A stretch of 64,000 bases of DNA from OLB7 sp966250335 (GTDB lineage: Bacteria; Bacteroidota; Ignavibacteria; OLB7), in assembly GCA_966250335.1 (NCBI GenBank), contig CBINGZ010000005.1, positions 1 through 64,000 of the forward strand. The letters run 5' to 3'. The notes beneath the pieces are model-generated. The model searched no databases. It worked only from the letters and a program-made list of their open reading frames with translations, and was not told the DNA's origin. Below, piece after piece: positions 33,198 to 41,634 of this stretch. Positions within the stretch are counted from its first letter, which is position 1, and every line of letters starts with the position of its first letter. The translations under genes and the position numbers were made by a program.

Positions 33198-35612
33198 CTA
33201 CAACCGCGTCTTCACCCCCATCCTCGCAAACAGATAGGTGATGTTCCAGTCGCGATCGGGTGAGAGCGACGTCAGCGCGTATCCCCCTCCCAGCTCTCCG
33301 AACAGGTGCCAGCCGTGCGGCAGGTCGACCACGGCGCCGATCCCTATCTCCGGCGTCAGGACCAGCGAGAGGCCGGAAGGGCCGCTCCCCTCGTAATCGG
33401 TGATCGTCGGTTCCCCCGATTCGTAGACGAAGTTGCTGGGGGAGAGGATGGTGCGGGTATACGTCTCGGAAACCGATATGGGGATCGCGATGTTCAGCAT
33501 GCCGAACAGATACGCGCGGCGCTCCTTGAAGTAGTACTGGGCGCCGGGACTCAGAGTGAAGAGGATCGTGGAACGATGAAGCCTGAACTCCTCGGCCAGG
33601 ACGCTTCCGTCCGGCGTCAGGGTCTTGAGCGAGTCGGGGAAATATCCCACGACGTCGGCGGGCCAGAAATCGAGGCCGGCGCGCGCCACCAGGAAGAGAC
33701 GGTCGTTGTAGAGATAGTCGGCGTGCGCGCCGATCCCGAAGACCGGAACGCCCGGATTTCCCTTCAGCTCGACCACGTTCGCCAGCGGCGAGGAGCCGAT
33801 CGGGATCGTCACGTTGTTGTTGAGGACCGAATACTTCAGGTAGCCCCCCACGAAGATGTCGCTGGTGAAGTCGCAGGTCTGGCTCCCCTCCAGCACCGAG
33901 AGGCGGAGCGTGTCGCCGTACTGATCGTATCGCACGCAGATCGTCTGGATCCGTTCGTTCCCCGCCTTGTCGCGCAGTCTGAAGCGGGCGTGGGCGTTCT
34001 GGCGCGGGATCAGAGGCTTCATCGGCACCGGGGTCTGCGGCGCTCCGTTCTGGAACGGGGGGATGGCGACCGTGATGTTCTCGTAGTCGAGCAGCGTGAT
34101 CTCCGCGAGTCCCAGGTCGTTGAGCCTGTCGTCGCGGGCGATCCCCCTGATCGCTCCGATCACCGGATCGAACGCCGCGTCGATCACCGGGGCTATCGTA
34201 TCGGGCGCCTGATAGACCTTCACCATCGACTGCCCGCCGCCGTTGCCGTAGGCGTCGTACGACATCTCCGCGTAGCCGAACCCGTAACTGTAGAGACCGA
34301 ACGGCTCCGAGCCGGTAAGGGTGTGCGTCCCGTAATCGACCTCGATCTGCGCTATCGAATACCGACTGAGACCGAACTGCCGGAAGAGCCTGGGATCGAC
34401 GAGCTGACCGTCCAGCCGGAGCTTCGGTATCGATTCGGTGGGGACGATCAGATTGATGTAATGATGCCACGACCCCTGAATAGGTGTCGCAAAACGATAT
34501 GCCGTCAGGAACTGCTCGGTCGGCGCCACCACGATCATCATCGGGTCTCCGACGCTGTCCCCGTTCGCGTAGCCCTTGGAGAACTGCGAGACGAGCACCG
34601 GGTTGCTGCTGGTGATCATCGTATGCTGGGTCACGTTCTGGTTCTCGTAGAACTGCCCGGTGTTCAGCACCTTCACCAGCCTGTTGTTCTCGTAGACCGA
34701 TGTGCTGTCCGCCGTCGCCAGCACGCGCACCACCGCGCTCGACCGCCCCGCCAGCGTCCCCACGAAGAACTGACGTCCCCAGGAGTTGAGCGGCGGAAGC
34801 TGCTCGACCAGCAGGTTGCACGCCTTGACGGTGGGGTCGGGAACGTAGGCGCAGTTGTGGCCGCTGAAGACGGCGACCGGGGCGTTCGACTCGATCAGCG
34901 TTCCGGTCAGATCGGAGTTGGTGCCGGGATCGTATCGTGGTATGACCTGGTAGACCTGCCCCTTGTCCAGTTCGATCTCGAACGACTGGTTGGCCGCCTT
35001 CCCTCGTCTTGTGGTCGCGCTCGGGGTGATCCGCACCTTCGTGTCGTCCTCGGTGGCGATCACCGCGAGCTGGGCCAGCAGGTCGCTCGCCAGCCAGGAG
35101 TAGCACATCGCCCTGTAGCTGGTTCCGAGCACATTGACCGGGTAGGCGAGATAGGTGTCGGTGGTCTGGAAGCGGCTGCTGAGGCCGTAGACGGCGATCG
35201 GTTCGTCGGAGACGATGTGGATGCCAAGATCCTCCACCTTCTCGCTCGATCGGAGCTGGGCCGCCGTATCGATCGTGAACGGCTCCACATGTCCGGCAAG
35301 GACCGTGAACTCCTTCCGGAAGCCGATCCCCTTGATCTCGATATACCCGCGCGCCGTGTTGCTCGCCGTGATGAAGAGCTGAAGCTGGAGCGGCTCCGCC
35401 GGCTTGAGCGCCTGGGTGATCTCATCCGAGGTGAAGTCCCGGAAGTTCTTCTGGAACACCACCCAGAACTCCTTTCCCTCCGTCGTTCCCCCCGTCCTGA
35501 TCGTGTCCGGAACGCGGGGAGCTCCCTCCTGCGCGACTGCAAGAGAGGGAAGGAGCAGAGGGAGAAGGACGAGAAGGGAGAGGGCGATACGGCGCGCCGC
35601 ATCCGTCATCAT
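33198..35612 (-). CDS. IgGFc-binding-domain surface protein with C-terminal beta-barrel
   Basis: A protein of about 804 residues. The signal peptide ends AVAQ. The N-terminal half is an IgGFc-binding domain (PF17517-like): GKEFWVVFQKNFRD, YLAYPVNVLGTSYR, VFSGHNCAYVPD, QFYENQNVTQHTMITSSNPV, GDPMMIVVAPTEQF and GFGYAEMSYDAYG. The last third has outer-membrane beta-barrel character (FGIGAHADYLYNDRLFLVARAGL, LFGMLNIAIPISV, WHLFGELGGGYALTSL) ending GVKTRL. Domain name aside, IgG binding is not implied. ATG 35612 has AGGATGG upstream; 35624 and TTG 35642 are alternatives. A long open frame on the opposite strand here is an artefact of GC-rich codons. Confidence 0.85.
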   Translation of the reverse strand: MMTDAARRIALSLLVLLPLLLPSLAVAQEGAPRVPDTIRTGGTTEGKEFWVVFQKNFRDFTSDEITQALKPAEPLQLQLFITASNTARGYIEIKGIGFRKEFTVLAGHVEPFTIDTAAQLRSSEKVEDLGIHIVSDEPIAVYGLSSRFQTTDTYLAYPVNVLGTSYRAMCYSWLASDLLAQLAVIATEDDTKVRITPSATTRRGKAANQSFEIELDKGQVYQVIPRYDPGTNSDLTGTLIESNAPVAVFSGHNCAYVPDPTVKACNLLVEQLPPLNSWGRQFFVGTLAGRSSAVVRVLATADSTSVYENNRLVKVLNTGQFYENQNVTQHTMITSSNPVLVSQFSKGYANGDSVGDPMMIVVAPTEQFLTAYRFATPIQGSWHHYINLIVPTESIPKLRLDGQLVDPRLFRQFGLSRYSIAQIEVDYGTHTLTGSEPFGLYSYGFGYAEMSYDAYGNGGGQSMVKVYQAPDTIAPVIDAAFDPVIGAIRGIARDDRLNDLGLAEITLLDYENITVAIPPFQNGAPQTPVPMKPLIPRQNAHARFRLRDKAGNERIQTICVRYDQYGDTLRLSVLEGSQTCDFTSDIFVGGYLKYSVLNNNVTIPIGSSPLANVVELKGNPGVPVFGIGAHADYLYNDRLFLVARAGLDFWPADVVGYFPDSLKTLTPDGSVLAEEFRLHRSTILFTLSPGAQYYFKERRAYLFGMLNIAIPISVSETYTRTILSPSNFVYESGEPTITDYEGSGPSGLSLVLTPEIGIGAVVDLPHGWHLFGELGGGYALTSLSPDRDWNITYLFARMGVKTRL

Positions 35613-35850
35613 GGTAGCAACCATCCTACGATATATGCTCAAGTGCTGAACCTCTGACCGTTTGAACAGGGCGTCTTCACACGGTATGCCTGCAACACAG
35701 GCCCCGCTGACCGTCCGGAACAGGGCTCCGGGATCGTCCCGGCCCGCAAGATACGTCCGCCGTCGATCACGGCATGCCGACGAAATGTAAGGGAAGGGGG
35801 GCGGACATCCTATCCGAACACCCCCTGGAACGGTTTCGTTTCACCGCCGT
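35613..35850. other. Intergenic, no gene recognised
   Basis: A GC-rich spacer between the two IgGFc-binding-domain genes. It has no convincing promoter or terminator hairpin. Confidence 0.35.
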
Positions 35851-37242
35851 TCAGCGGCCGTCGCGCCTGAACGCACGGAAGGCGCCGCCGTTGCCGTAGG
35901 CGTCGTACGACATCTCGTCGTATCCGAACCCGTAGTTGCAGATGCCGACCGGCGCATCGCATTGCACCGTATGAAGCCCGAAGGGAATCTTGATCGCTCC
36001 CACCGAGAAGGTACTGTCCCCGACCGGCGTGAAGTTCTTCGGATCGACGCGAACCCCGCTTACCAAGAGCGAGCCGACGGCCTTCGTGGGGACCGAGATG
36101 CTGACGAAATGATTCCACGTCCCCTCGATCGGCGTCACGAATCTGTGCGACGGGAGATAGTGCTCCACCGGCGTCATCACCATCATCATCGGGTCTCCGA
36201 CGCTGTCCCCGCTGGAATACCCCTTGCTGAACTGCGCCACCAGGATCGGATTGTTGCTCCTGAATATCGTATTCTGCGTCATGTGCGTGTTCTCGTAGAA
36301 CTGACCGGCCTGGAGCGTCCGCACAAGCCTCTCGTTCTCGTAGACCAGCGTGCTGTCGACCGACGCGAGAACCCTCACCACGGAGCCGGATCGATCCGCC
36401 ATCCTTCCAACGACGAACCTTCGTCCCCACGTGTCGACGGGGGGGAGCTGCTCGGCCAGCATGTTGCACGCCTTGACCGAGGTGCTCGGAACGTAGGCGC
36501 AGTTGTGGCCGCTGAAGAGGGCGATCGGCCTGTCGGCCTCGACCGATGATCCGGTGAGGTCCGAGCTCGTGGTCGGATCGTATCGTGACATGACCTGATA
36601 GGTTTCGCCTCTGTTCAGAACGATTTCGAACGGGACCGCCTTTGTCCTCTTCTCCCGTGTCTCGACCGAAGGGGTGATCCGCACCGTCGTGCGGTCCTGG
36701 GTGGCGACCACCGCGAACTGCGCCACCAGATCGCTTGCCAGCCACGAATAGCACATCACGCGATATTGTTTCCCCAGAATGTCGACAGGGAAGGCGAGAT
36801 AGGTGTCGGTGGTCTGGAACCGTGTGCTGAGTCCGGAGACCGTGACCTGGCTGTCGGCCACCACATGAACCCCGAGCGACTCGATCTTCTCGCTCGATCT
36901 GAGTTGTGCGCCCGTGTCGATCTCGACAATGGAGGTCGATCCGGCCTTTACTTTGAACTCCTTTCGGAATTTGATTCCGGGAATCTCTACATACCCCCCG
37001 GCGTTCCCGGCGGCGGAGATAAAGAGCTTCAGCGAGAGGGGCTCGGCCGGCTTGAGCGCCTGGGTGATCTCGTCCATGGTGAAGTCCCGGAAATTCTTCT
37101 GGAAGACCACCCAGAACTCCTTCCCCTCGGCGGGAAATCCTGTCTTGACGGGAGCCGACTGCGATTGCGCGGGAATCTGCGCCAGGAGCGAAACGGGGCC
37201 GAATACAAACGCGAGCAGCAGACCGATGAGGTGTCGTTTCAT
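35851..37242 (-). CDS. IgGFc-binding-domain protein, short paralogue
   Basis: A protein of 463 residues. The signal peptide MKRHLIGLLLAFVF... is cleaved after LLAQ. The sequence follows the 33198-35612 protein closely through the IgGFc-binding domain (GKEFWVVFQKNFRDFT, TDTYLAFPVDILGKQYR, FSGHNCAYVPSTSVKACN, FGYDEMSYDAYGNGG), then stops after AFRAFRRDGR. The Ig-like and beta-barrel part of the longer paralogue is missing, so it may be truncated or secreted in soluble form. It was probably duplicated in tandem from its neighbour. Confidence 0.82.
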   Translation of the reverse strand: MKRHLIGLLLAFVFGPVSLLAQIPAQSQSAPVKTGFPAEGKEFWVVFQKNFRDFTMDEITQALKPAEPLSLKLFISAAGNAGGYVEIPGIKFRKEFKVKAGSTSIVEIDTGAQLRSSEKIESLGVHVVADSQVTVSGLSTRFQTTDTYLAFPVDILGKQYRVMCYSWLASDLVAQFAVVATQDRTTVRITPSVETREKRTKAVPFEIVLNRGETYQVMSRYDPTTSSDLTGSSVEADRPIALFSGHNCAYVPSTSVKACNMLAEQLPPVDTWGRRFVVGRMADRSGSVVRVLASVDSTLVYENERLVRTLQAGQFYENTHMTQNTIFRSNNPILVAQFSKGYSSGDSVGDPMMMVMTPVEHYLPSHRFVTPIEGTWNHFVSISVPTKAVGSLLVSGVRVDPKNFTPVGDSTFSVGAIKIPFGLHTVQCDAPVGICNYGFGYDEMSYDAYGNGGAFRAFRRDGR

Positions 37243-37350
37243 GGCTCGGAACCTCCGGTGAATAAAGTAAAGAAGGGAATTCAGTGGAAAGGCGGCGGAA
37301 AATCCGTAGAAGCGGTGCAACAACAAAGGCAAAAGATCAGACGTCGGCCG

Positions 37351-37890
37351 TCATTCGATATAAATCATTCTCCCCCATTCGAACCCGTTCGACGTGGTGA
37401 GGGTGTAGAAATAGACACCCGAGGAGATCCCCAGCCCGTTCGCCGCGAAGGTGATCACGTACCGTCCCGCCGGCTGGGTCTCATCGACCAGGGTCGCCAC
37501 CTGGTCGTACCGGCCGTCGTTGATCGTCAGGAGCACATGCGTCTCCTCGGCGAGCGAATATCGGATGGTGGTGGTTCCGGAGAAGGGGTTGGGGGCGTTC
37601 GGTTCAAGATAGGTACGGGTTCCGGGCTTCACGGCGACGACCGAATCCCTCGCCGCGACCGTCGGCGCGCTCCCGGCCGTTCCCTGCGCGCCGCCGCTCC
37701 CGAACCCGGGAGGGGGCGTTCGGAACGGCCCGGCCGCGTCGAACCGCGGAGCCGCGACGGCGGTACGATCGACGATCCGCCGACCGGCCGCAATCCGCGC
37801 CCCCGCGTCGGCCGGGACCAGGACGGGGAGCGCCAGCGCCGCGACGGCGCACATCGATCGCTTCACGATGTTCAGCCCCCTTCCCATCAT
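37351..37890 (-). CDS. Small secreted protein with T9SS C-terminal sorting domain
   Basis: A 179-residue protein: an N-terminal hydrophobic segment (SMCAVAALALPVLVPADAGA), about 70 low-complexity residues, then a sorting domain (LEPNAPNPFSGTTTIRYSL, GRYDQVATLVDE, LGISSGVYFYTLTT, MIYIE). The sorting domain makes up nearly half the protein. The ATG at 37890 overlaps the stop of the oppF-like gene (ATGA); a GTG at 37866 with GGAAGGGGG upstream would give a cleaner signal peptide. Confidence 0.7.
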   Translation of the reverse strand: MMGRGLNIVKRSMCAVAALALPVLVPADAGARIAAGRRIVDRTAVAAPRFDAAGPFRTPPPGFGSGGAQGTAGSAPTVAARDSVVAVKPGTRTYLEPNAPNPFSGTTTIRYSLAEETHVLLTINDGRYDQVATLVDETQPAGRYVITFAANGLGISSGVYFYTLTTSNGFEWGRMIYIE

Positions 37891-38918
37891 GCGGCCCCTG
37901 ATGTCCGGACCGCCGCCGGCATCGCCACATCCTTCGGAACGCTCTCCGGGTAGAGGAGGCAGCGGGTGAGATGGTTCGCGCCGTCGTCGCCGAGCACCGG
38001 GTGGATCGTCCTGCACTCCGGCATCGCCTTCGGGCAGCGGGGGTGGAAGTGGCAGCCCGAGGGGAGATTCGCCGGGCTCGGCACATCCCCCGTCAGAATG
38101 ATCCGCTGCTGCTGGTGGCGCGGATCGGGAAGGGGGACCGCCGAGAGAAGCGCCTGCGTGTACGGATGCTTCGGGTTGGCGTAGAGCTCCTTCGCCGGCG
38201 CCGTCTCCACGATCTCCCCCAGGTACATCACCGCGACTCTGTCGGAGATATGCTTCACCACCGAGAGGTCGTGGGCGATGAAGAGGTAGGTGAGATTGAA
38301 ATTCTTCTGAAGATCCTCCAGCAGGTTGATCACCTGCGACTGGATCGAGACGTCGAGCGCCGAGACCGGTTCGTCGCAGACGATGAACTTCGGCTCCACC
38401 GAGAGGGCGCGGGCGATGCCGATACGCTGGCGCTGGCCGCCGGAGAACTCATGGGGATAGCGGCGCGCATACTCCGGGCGCAGCCCGACCACCTCCAGAA
38501 GCTCCTCCACCCGCGACTGAACCTCCCCGGCCGATTTCCGGAGCCCGTGAAACTTGATGATCTCGCTCAGCATCCCGCCGATCGTGATACGGGGGTTGAG
38601 CGAGGAGTAAGGGTCCTGAAAGATGATCTGCATCTCCCGGCGCAGATGGCGCATCTCGCTCGTCGGGAGCTTGGTGATCTCCCGTCCCTCGAACTTGACC
38701 GACCCCTCGGTCGGCTCGATCAGCCGCAGGATCGATCGACCCACGGTCGTCTTGCCGCAGCCCGACTCGCCGACCAGCCCCAGGGTCTCCCCCTTTCTGA
38801 TGGTCAGCGTGACGTCGTTGACCGCCTTGACGTGTCCCACCACCTTCGAGAGCAGCCCCTGCTTGATGGGGAAATATTTCTTGAGATGCGAGATCTCCAG
38901 CAGATGTTCCTGGGTCAT
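37887..38918 (-). CDS. oppF: Oligopeptide ABC transporter ATP-binding protein (OppF/DppF)
   Basis: A 343-residue ATPase. Walker A is GESGCGKTT, the Q-loop is IIFQDPYSSLNPRI, the signature is FSGGQRQRIGIARAL, Walker B is FIVCDEPVSALD, and the H-loop is IAHDLS. The C-terminal oligo_HPY region has GCHFHPRCPKAMPEC, cysteines that in related peptide transporter ATPases bind an Fe-S cluster. It powers import of peptides through OppB/OppC. The membrane components, binding protein and OppD are not in the window. Confidence 0.9.
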   Translation of the reverse strand: MTQEHLLEISHLKKYFPIKQGLLSKVVGHVKAVNDVTLTIRKGETLGLVGESGCGKTTVGRSILRLIEPTEGSVKFEGREITKLPTSEMRHLRREMQIIFQDPYSSLNPRITIGGMLSEIIKFHGLRKSAGEVQSRVEELLEVVGLRPEYARRYPHEFSGGQRQRIGIARALSVEPKFIVCDEPVSALDVSIQSQVINLLEDLQKNFNLTYLFIAHDLSVVKHISDRVAVMYLGEIVETAPAKELYANPKHPYTQALLSAVPLPDPRHQQQRIILTGDVPSPANLPSGCHFHPRCPKAMPECRTIHPVLGDDGANHLTRCLLYPESVPKDVAMPAAVRTSGAA

Positions 38919-38963
38919 GCGTGAATCGGCATAGGAATGAATGTTGTCCGGCGCGGGGACGGA

Positions 38964-39704
38964 TCAGAGCTCCCCTTCGGGGGGGCGGCACGCCGCAAGG
39001 ACCAGCGCGGCCAGGGCCGCCGTCTCCGCCCGGAGCCGGACGGCGCCGAGCGAGACGACCGAGAGAGATGCGGATCGGGCCGCGGCGATCTCCTCGTCGG
39101 TGAATCCCCCTTCCGGACCGATCAGCAGCGCGATCCGGGAGCCCCCTTCCGTCGCGGCTCTCCCCGCCAGCGTGTCGGCGGCGGGAGCGCTCTCGTGACA
39201 GATGTAGCCCCGATCGACCTGGAGCGACGCGAGCGCGGCGGCGAACGGGCGGGCCTCATGGATGACCGGCAGCCGCGACCGGCGCGACTGTTTCAGCGCC
39301 GAGACGGCGATCCGTTCCGCCCGGTCGTGATGGATATGCCCTTCCGATCGCCTGGTGTTCAGAGGAAGAATCTCCCCGACCCCGAGCTCCACGGCCTTCT
39401 CCACCAGCCACTCGAACCGACCCCGGTCGGCGAGTACTCCGATCGCGAGGACAATATACGGTCGAGCTTCAACCTCGTCCAACACCGACGCGGTGATGCG
39501 GGCCGTCGCGCCGCGATTATCGATCCTCTCCATGACCCCCTCGGCGCGCGATCCCCGGCCGTCGAGGAGCAGGACCGGGTCTCCGGGGCGGAGCCGGAGG
39601 GCGCGGACGTGACGGGTTTCGTCGTCGCCGAGGCGGACGATCGCTCCCGGTTCGGCCGGCTCGGTGTGATAGAGTGCGGGAATGTCTCGCTGACGGGTGT
39701 TCAA
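38964..39704 (-). CDS. rsmE: 16S rRNA m3U1498 methyltransferase
   Basis: A 246-residue SPOUT methyltransferase. The N-terminal PUA-like part (HTEPAEPGAIVRLGDDETRHVRALRLRPGDPVLLLDGRG) is followed by the knot domain with LVEKAVELGVGEILPLNTRRS, SALKQSRRSRLPVI, LLIGPEGGFTDEE and VSLGAVRLRAETAALAAL, all RsmE signatures. It methylates N3 of U1498 in the 30S subunit. It follows the IS110-like gene by 28 bases on the same strand. Confidence 0.93.
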   Translation of the reverse strand: MNTRQRDIPALYHTEPAEPGAIVRLGDDETRHVRALRLRPGDPVLLLDGRGSRAEGVMERIDNRGATARITASVLDEVEARPYIVLAIGVLADRGRFEWLVEKAVELGVGEILPLNTRRSEGHIHHDRAERIAVSALKQSRRSRLPVIHEARPFAAALASLQVDRGYICHESAPAADTLAGRAATEGGSRIALLIGPEGGFTDEEIAAARSASLSVVSLGAVRLRAETAALAALVLAACRPPEGEL

Positions 39705-39732
39705 TGTCGATGTCTGATGGCGGGTCGATGGA

Positions 39733-40443
39733 TTAGAGGCCGGCGAACCGTTCCGCGGCCGCGGGGCCGAGCGTGGGGTGGGCGGCGATCAGATTCCGGA
39801 TCTCGGCGCTCGTCCGTTCGATCTGCCGGTCCAGAGCGGCGATCATCTCCTCATGGATCGTCCGTGCTTCCGGAATATCCAGGTATCTGCGGCGGAGCGT
39901 CGCCAGCATCTGATGGTTCGCCCGCTTATGGGTGGAGAAGAGATCGCCGACGGAGATCAGGGTCCGCACCTGCTCCACGATCAGGTCGTTCGGCGCCCAG
40001 GAGGCAAGTCTGTCGTGAAACCGCCAGGCGTATTCGGCGACCCGGGCGGAGAGGGCGCCGTCGCTCCCCTCCCGAGGGTCGATGTTCCGCGTGACCTCCC
40101 CGTGCGACTCCACCGTCACGCTCCATCCCCGGTTGTCGAGTCTGTAGCAGAGGTGCTCGGCGTGGGCTCCGCCGCCGGCGATGCAGACGATCGAAAGGGG
40201 GGCGATGACGTCATGTTCATCCAGCCATCCCTCCAGCTTTCTGAACCCCTCGGCCGAGTTCTCCAGGTGCGCGGTCGTGGGGAGCAGCTCCTCCAGCGCT
40301 CGCGGTCCGGAACGGTAGAGGGAAGCAGTGAACGACTCCGCCGAGCATGCGATGCCGACGAAGAAGGAGGGAGGGGGCGTTCGGCGGTCCGGACCGACCG
40401 CGCTCCTGCGACCCTCCTGCGGAAGGTGGAGTACTGTAACCAT
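39733..40443 (-). CDS. Degenerate IS110-transposase-like protein, catalytic residues lost
   Basis: A 236-residue protein that reads as the N-terminal DEDD domain of IS110-family transposases: VGIACSAESF corresponds to VGIDVSKDTF, CIAGGGAHAEHL to the usual E-containing strand, and GSDGALSARVAEY to KTDxxDAxxLA. LASWAPNDLIVEQVRTLISVGDLFSTHKRANHQML is typical, and so is the coiled-coil segment. The final AHPTLGPAAAERFAGL matches the start of the Transposase_20 motif (PGIGPxxA), where the protein ends. The first Asp, the Glu and the last Asp of the DEDD set are replaced. No flanking IS ends were seen. It may be a domesticated, non-catalytic descendant. Confidence 0.65.
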   Translation of the reverse strand: MVTVLHLPQEGRRSAVGPDRRTPPPSFFVGIACSAESFTASLYRSGPRALEELLPTTAHLENSAEGFRKLEGWLDEHDVIAPLSIVCIAGGGAHAEHLCYRLDNRGWSVTVESHGEVTRNIDPREGSDGALSARVAEYAWRFHDRLASWAPNDLIVEQVRTLISVGDLFSTHKRANHQMLATLRRRYLDIPEARTIHEEMIAALDRQIERTSAEIRNLIAAHPTLGPAAAERFAGL

Positions 40444-41022
40444 GATCGATCGTCTCCTCGCAGTGTACCGTCTGCTGCGATCTTGGTTGAGAATCGCGGA
40501 AGGTGCGGATATCGGCGGATGTCCGATCCTCGCGTTCCCCTGCCTGCTCCTCCAGGGGATACGGGATCGAATATCTGCAAAGATTGCTCACGGAAGCTCA
40601 TAATCCAAGATATCCGTGACCGACTCTCTCCGATCCTTCGGGCCGCTCCGGCGGGCATCTCCGGGCGGCCCGGGAATTGACGGCCGGGGCCCTCTGCTAT
40701 TGGAAGAACGGAGGAGGGATCGATCTGGAGAGATCGTAGATTTCAGGCTGAAATCTACGATTCCGATGTTGCCGCGACATATTGTTGGAGGAACTAACAA
40801 AATGTGGTGCTGGGGTGTTAGATGGGTGTTCCGCTTCGGTCGATCCATGTAATATCTTACCTCTGATTCCACGCGCCTGCCGGACCCGATCCGGCGCCGC
40901 CGACGGAGGTGTTCGCGAAGGTTTCGGGGGTGCCGTGTTCGGGAGATATCCCGGAGCCCCGAAACCGACGCGACCGGGCCGCGGACGCTTCACATGCTGT
41001 CTTTCACGCGATCGGTGTAATT
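40444..41022. other. Long non-coding stretch with perfect palindrome
   Basis: About 580 bases with no credible gene, between the IS110-like gene (leftward) and the sigma factor (rightward). The central part around 40680-40860 is AT-richer and includes the palindrome at 40733-40761. It presumably contains two divergent promoters and possibly an untranslated RNA. Confidence 0.4.
40733..40761. repeat. 29-bp perfect palindrome
   Basis: Two 14-base arms (atcgtagatttcag and its exact reverse complement) meet at a single central G. It lies about 260 bases upstream of the sigma-factor gene. The tight centre suggests a dimeric protein site or a cruciform, though RNA could form an 11-bp stem with a 7-base loop. 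No T-run follows. Confidence 0.7.
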
Positions 41023-41625
41023 GTGACGATATCGGACGTGTTTATACGGCGGTCATCCCAGAAGAAGCTCAGCGACGACGAGTTGATGAGCAAGGTCCGC
41101 GCTGGAGATGACGCCGCGTTCCGAATCCTCTATGATCGCTACAAGTCGCATGTGTTCATGTACTGCCTCCGCACCCTGAACGATCGCGACGCAGCCAAGG
41201 ATGTCCTGCAGGAAGTATTCATCCGGATACATACCCAGCGGGAGCGCTACACGACCGGAACGAATTTCGGCGGGTGGGTTCATACCATTGCACGCAACCT
41301 CTGCTACAACGCGCGCCGCAGCCGGAAGGAGCAGACGACGTTCGATGAGAACCAGGGCTATGCCGGATCCTCCAGCCAGCAGAACTCGGATGTCGCGCTC
41401 CGCGACAGACTGGCAGAGGCGATCGCGGGGCTTCCGGAGATCTACCGCGAGGCGCTCGTCCTGCGGGAGTACGAGGATCAGTCGTATCAGCAGATAGCGG
41501 ATATCACCGGCGCGACGATGTCGACGGTGAAGTTCAGAATATTCAAAGGGCGGGAGATGCTCCGCGAGCGGCTTGCCAAAAGTCTGGACGATCTCGGTGA
41601 CTATGGCAATTCATATACCCAGTAA
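41023..41625 (+). CDS. ECF-type RNA polymerase sigma factor
   Basis: About 200 residues. Region 2 (DDAAFRILYDRYKSHVFMYCLRTLNDRDAAKDVLQEVFIRI, then FGGWVHTIARNLCYNARR) and region 4 (LPEIYREALVLREYEDQSYQQIADITGATMSTVKFRIFKGREMLRERL) are complete. It directs RNA polymerase to target promoters when released from its anti-sigma. The start is not certain; GTG 41023 or GTG 41038 both precede region 2. The next gene, 10 bases downstream, encodes the probable anti-sigma. Confidence 0.9.
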   Translation: MTISDVFIRRSSQKKLSDDELMSKVRAGDDAAFRILYDRYKSHVFMYCLRTLNDRDAAKDVLQEVFIRIHTQRERYTTGTNFGGWVHTIARNLCYNARRSRKEQTTFDENQGYAGSSSQQNSDVALRDRLAEAIAGLPEIYREALVLREYEDQSYQQIADITGATMSTVKFRIFKGREMLRERLAKSLDDLGDYGNSYTQ

Positions 41626-41634
41626 CACGGTGCG

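Noticed and set aside
33306..35657. A 783-codon open frame on the plus strand
   Set aside because: It lies opposite the IgGFc-binding-domain gene, is dominated by Arg, Asp, Val and Gly, and has no domain pattern; it is a mirror of GC-rich codon use.
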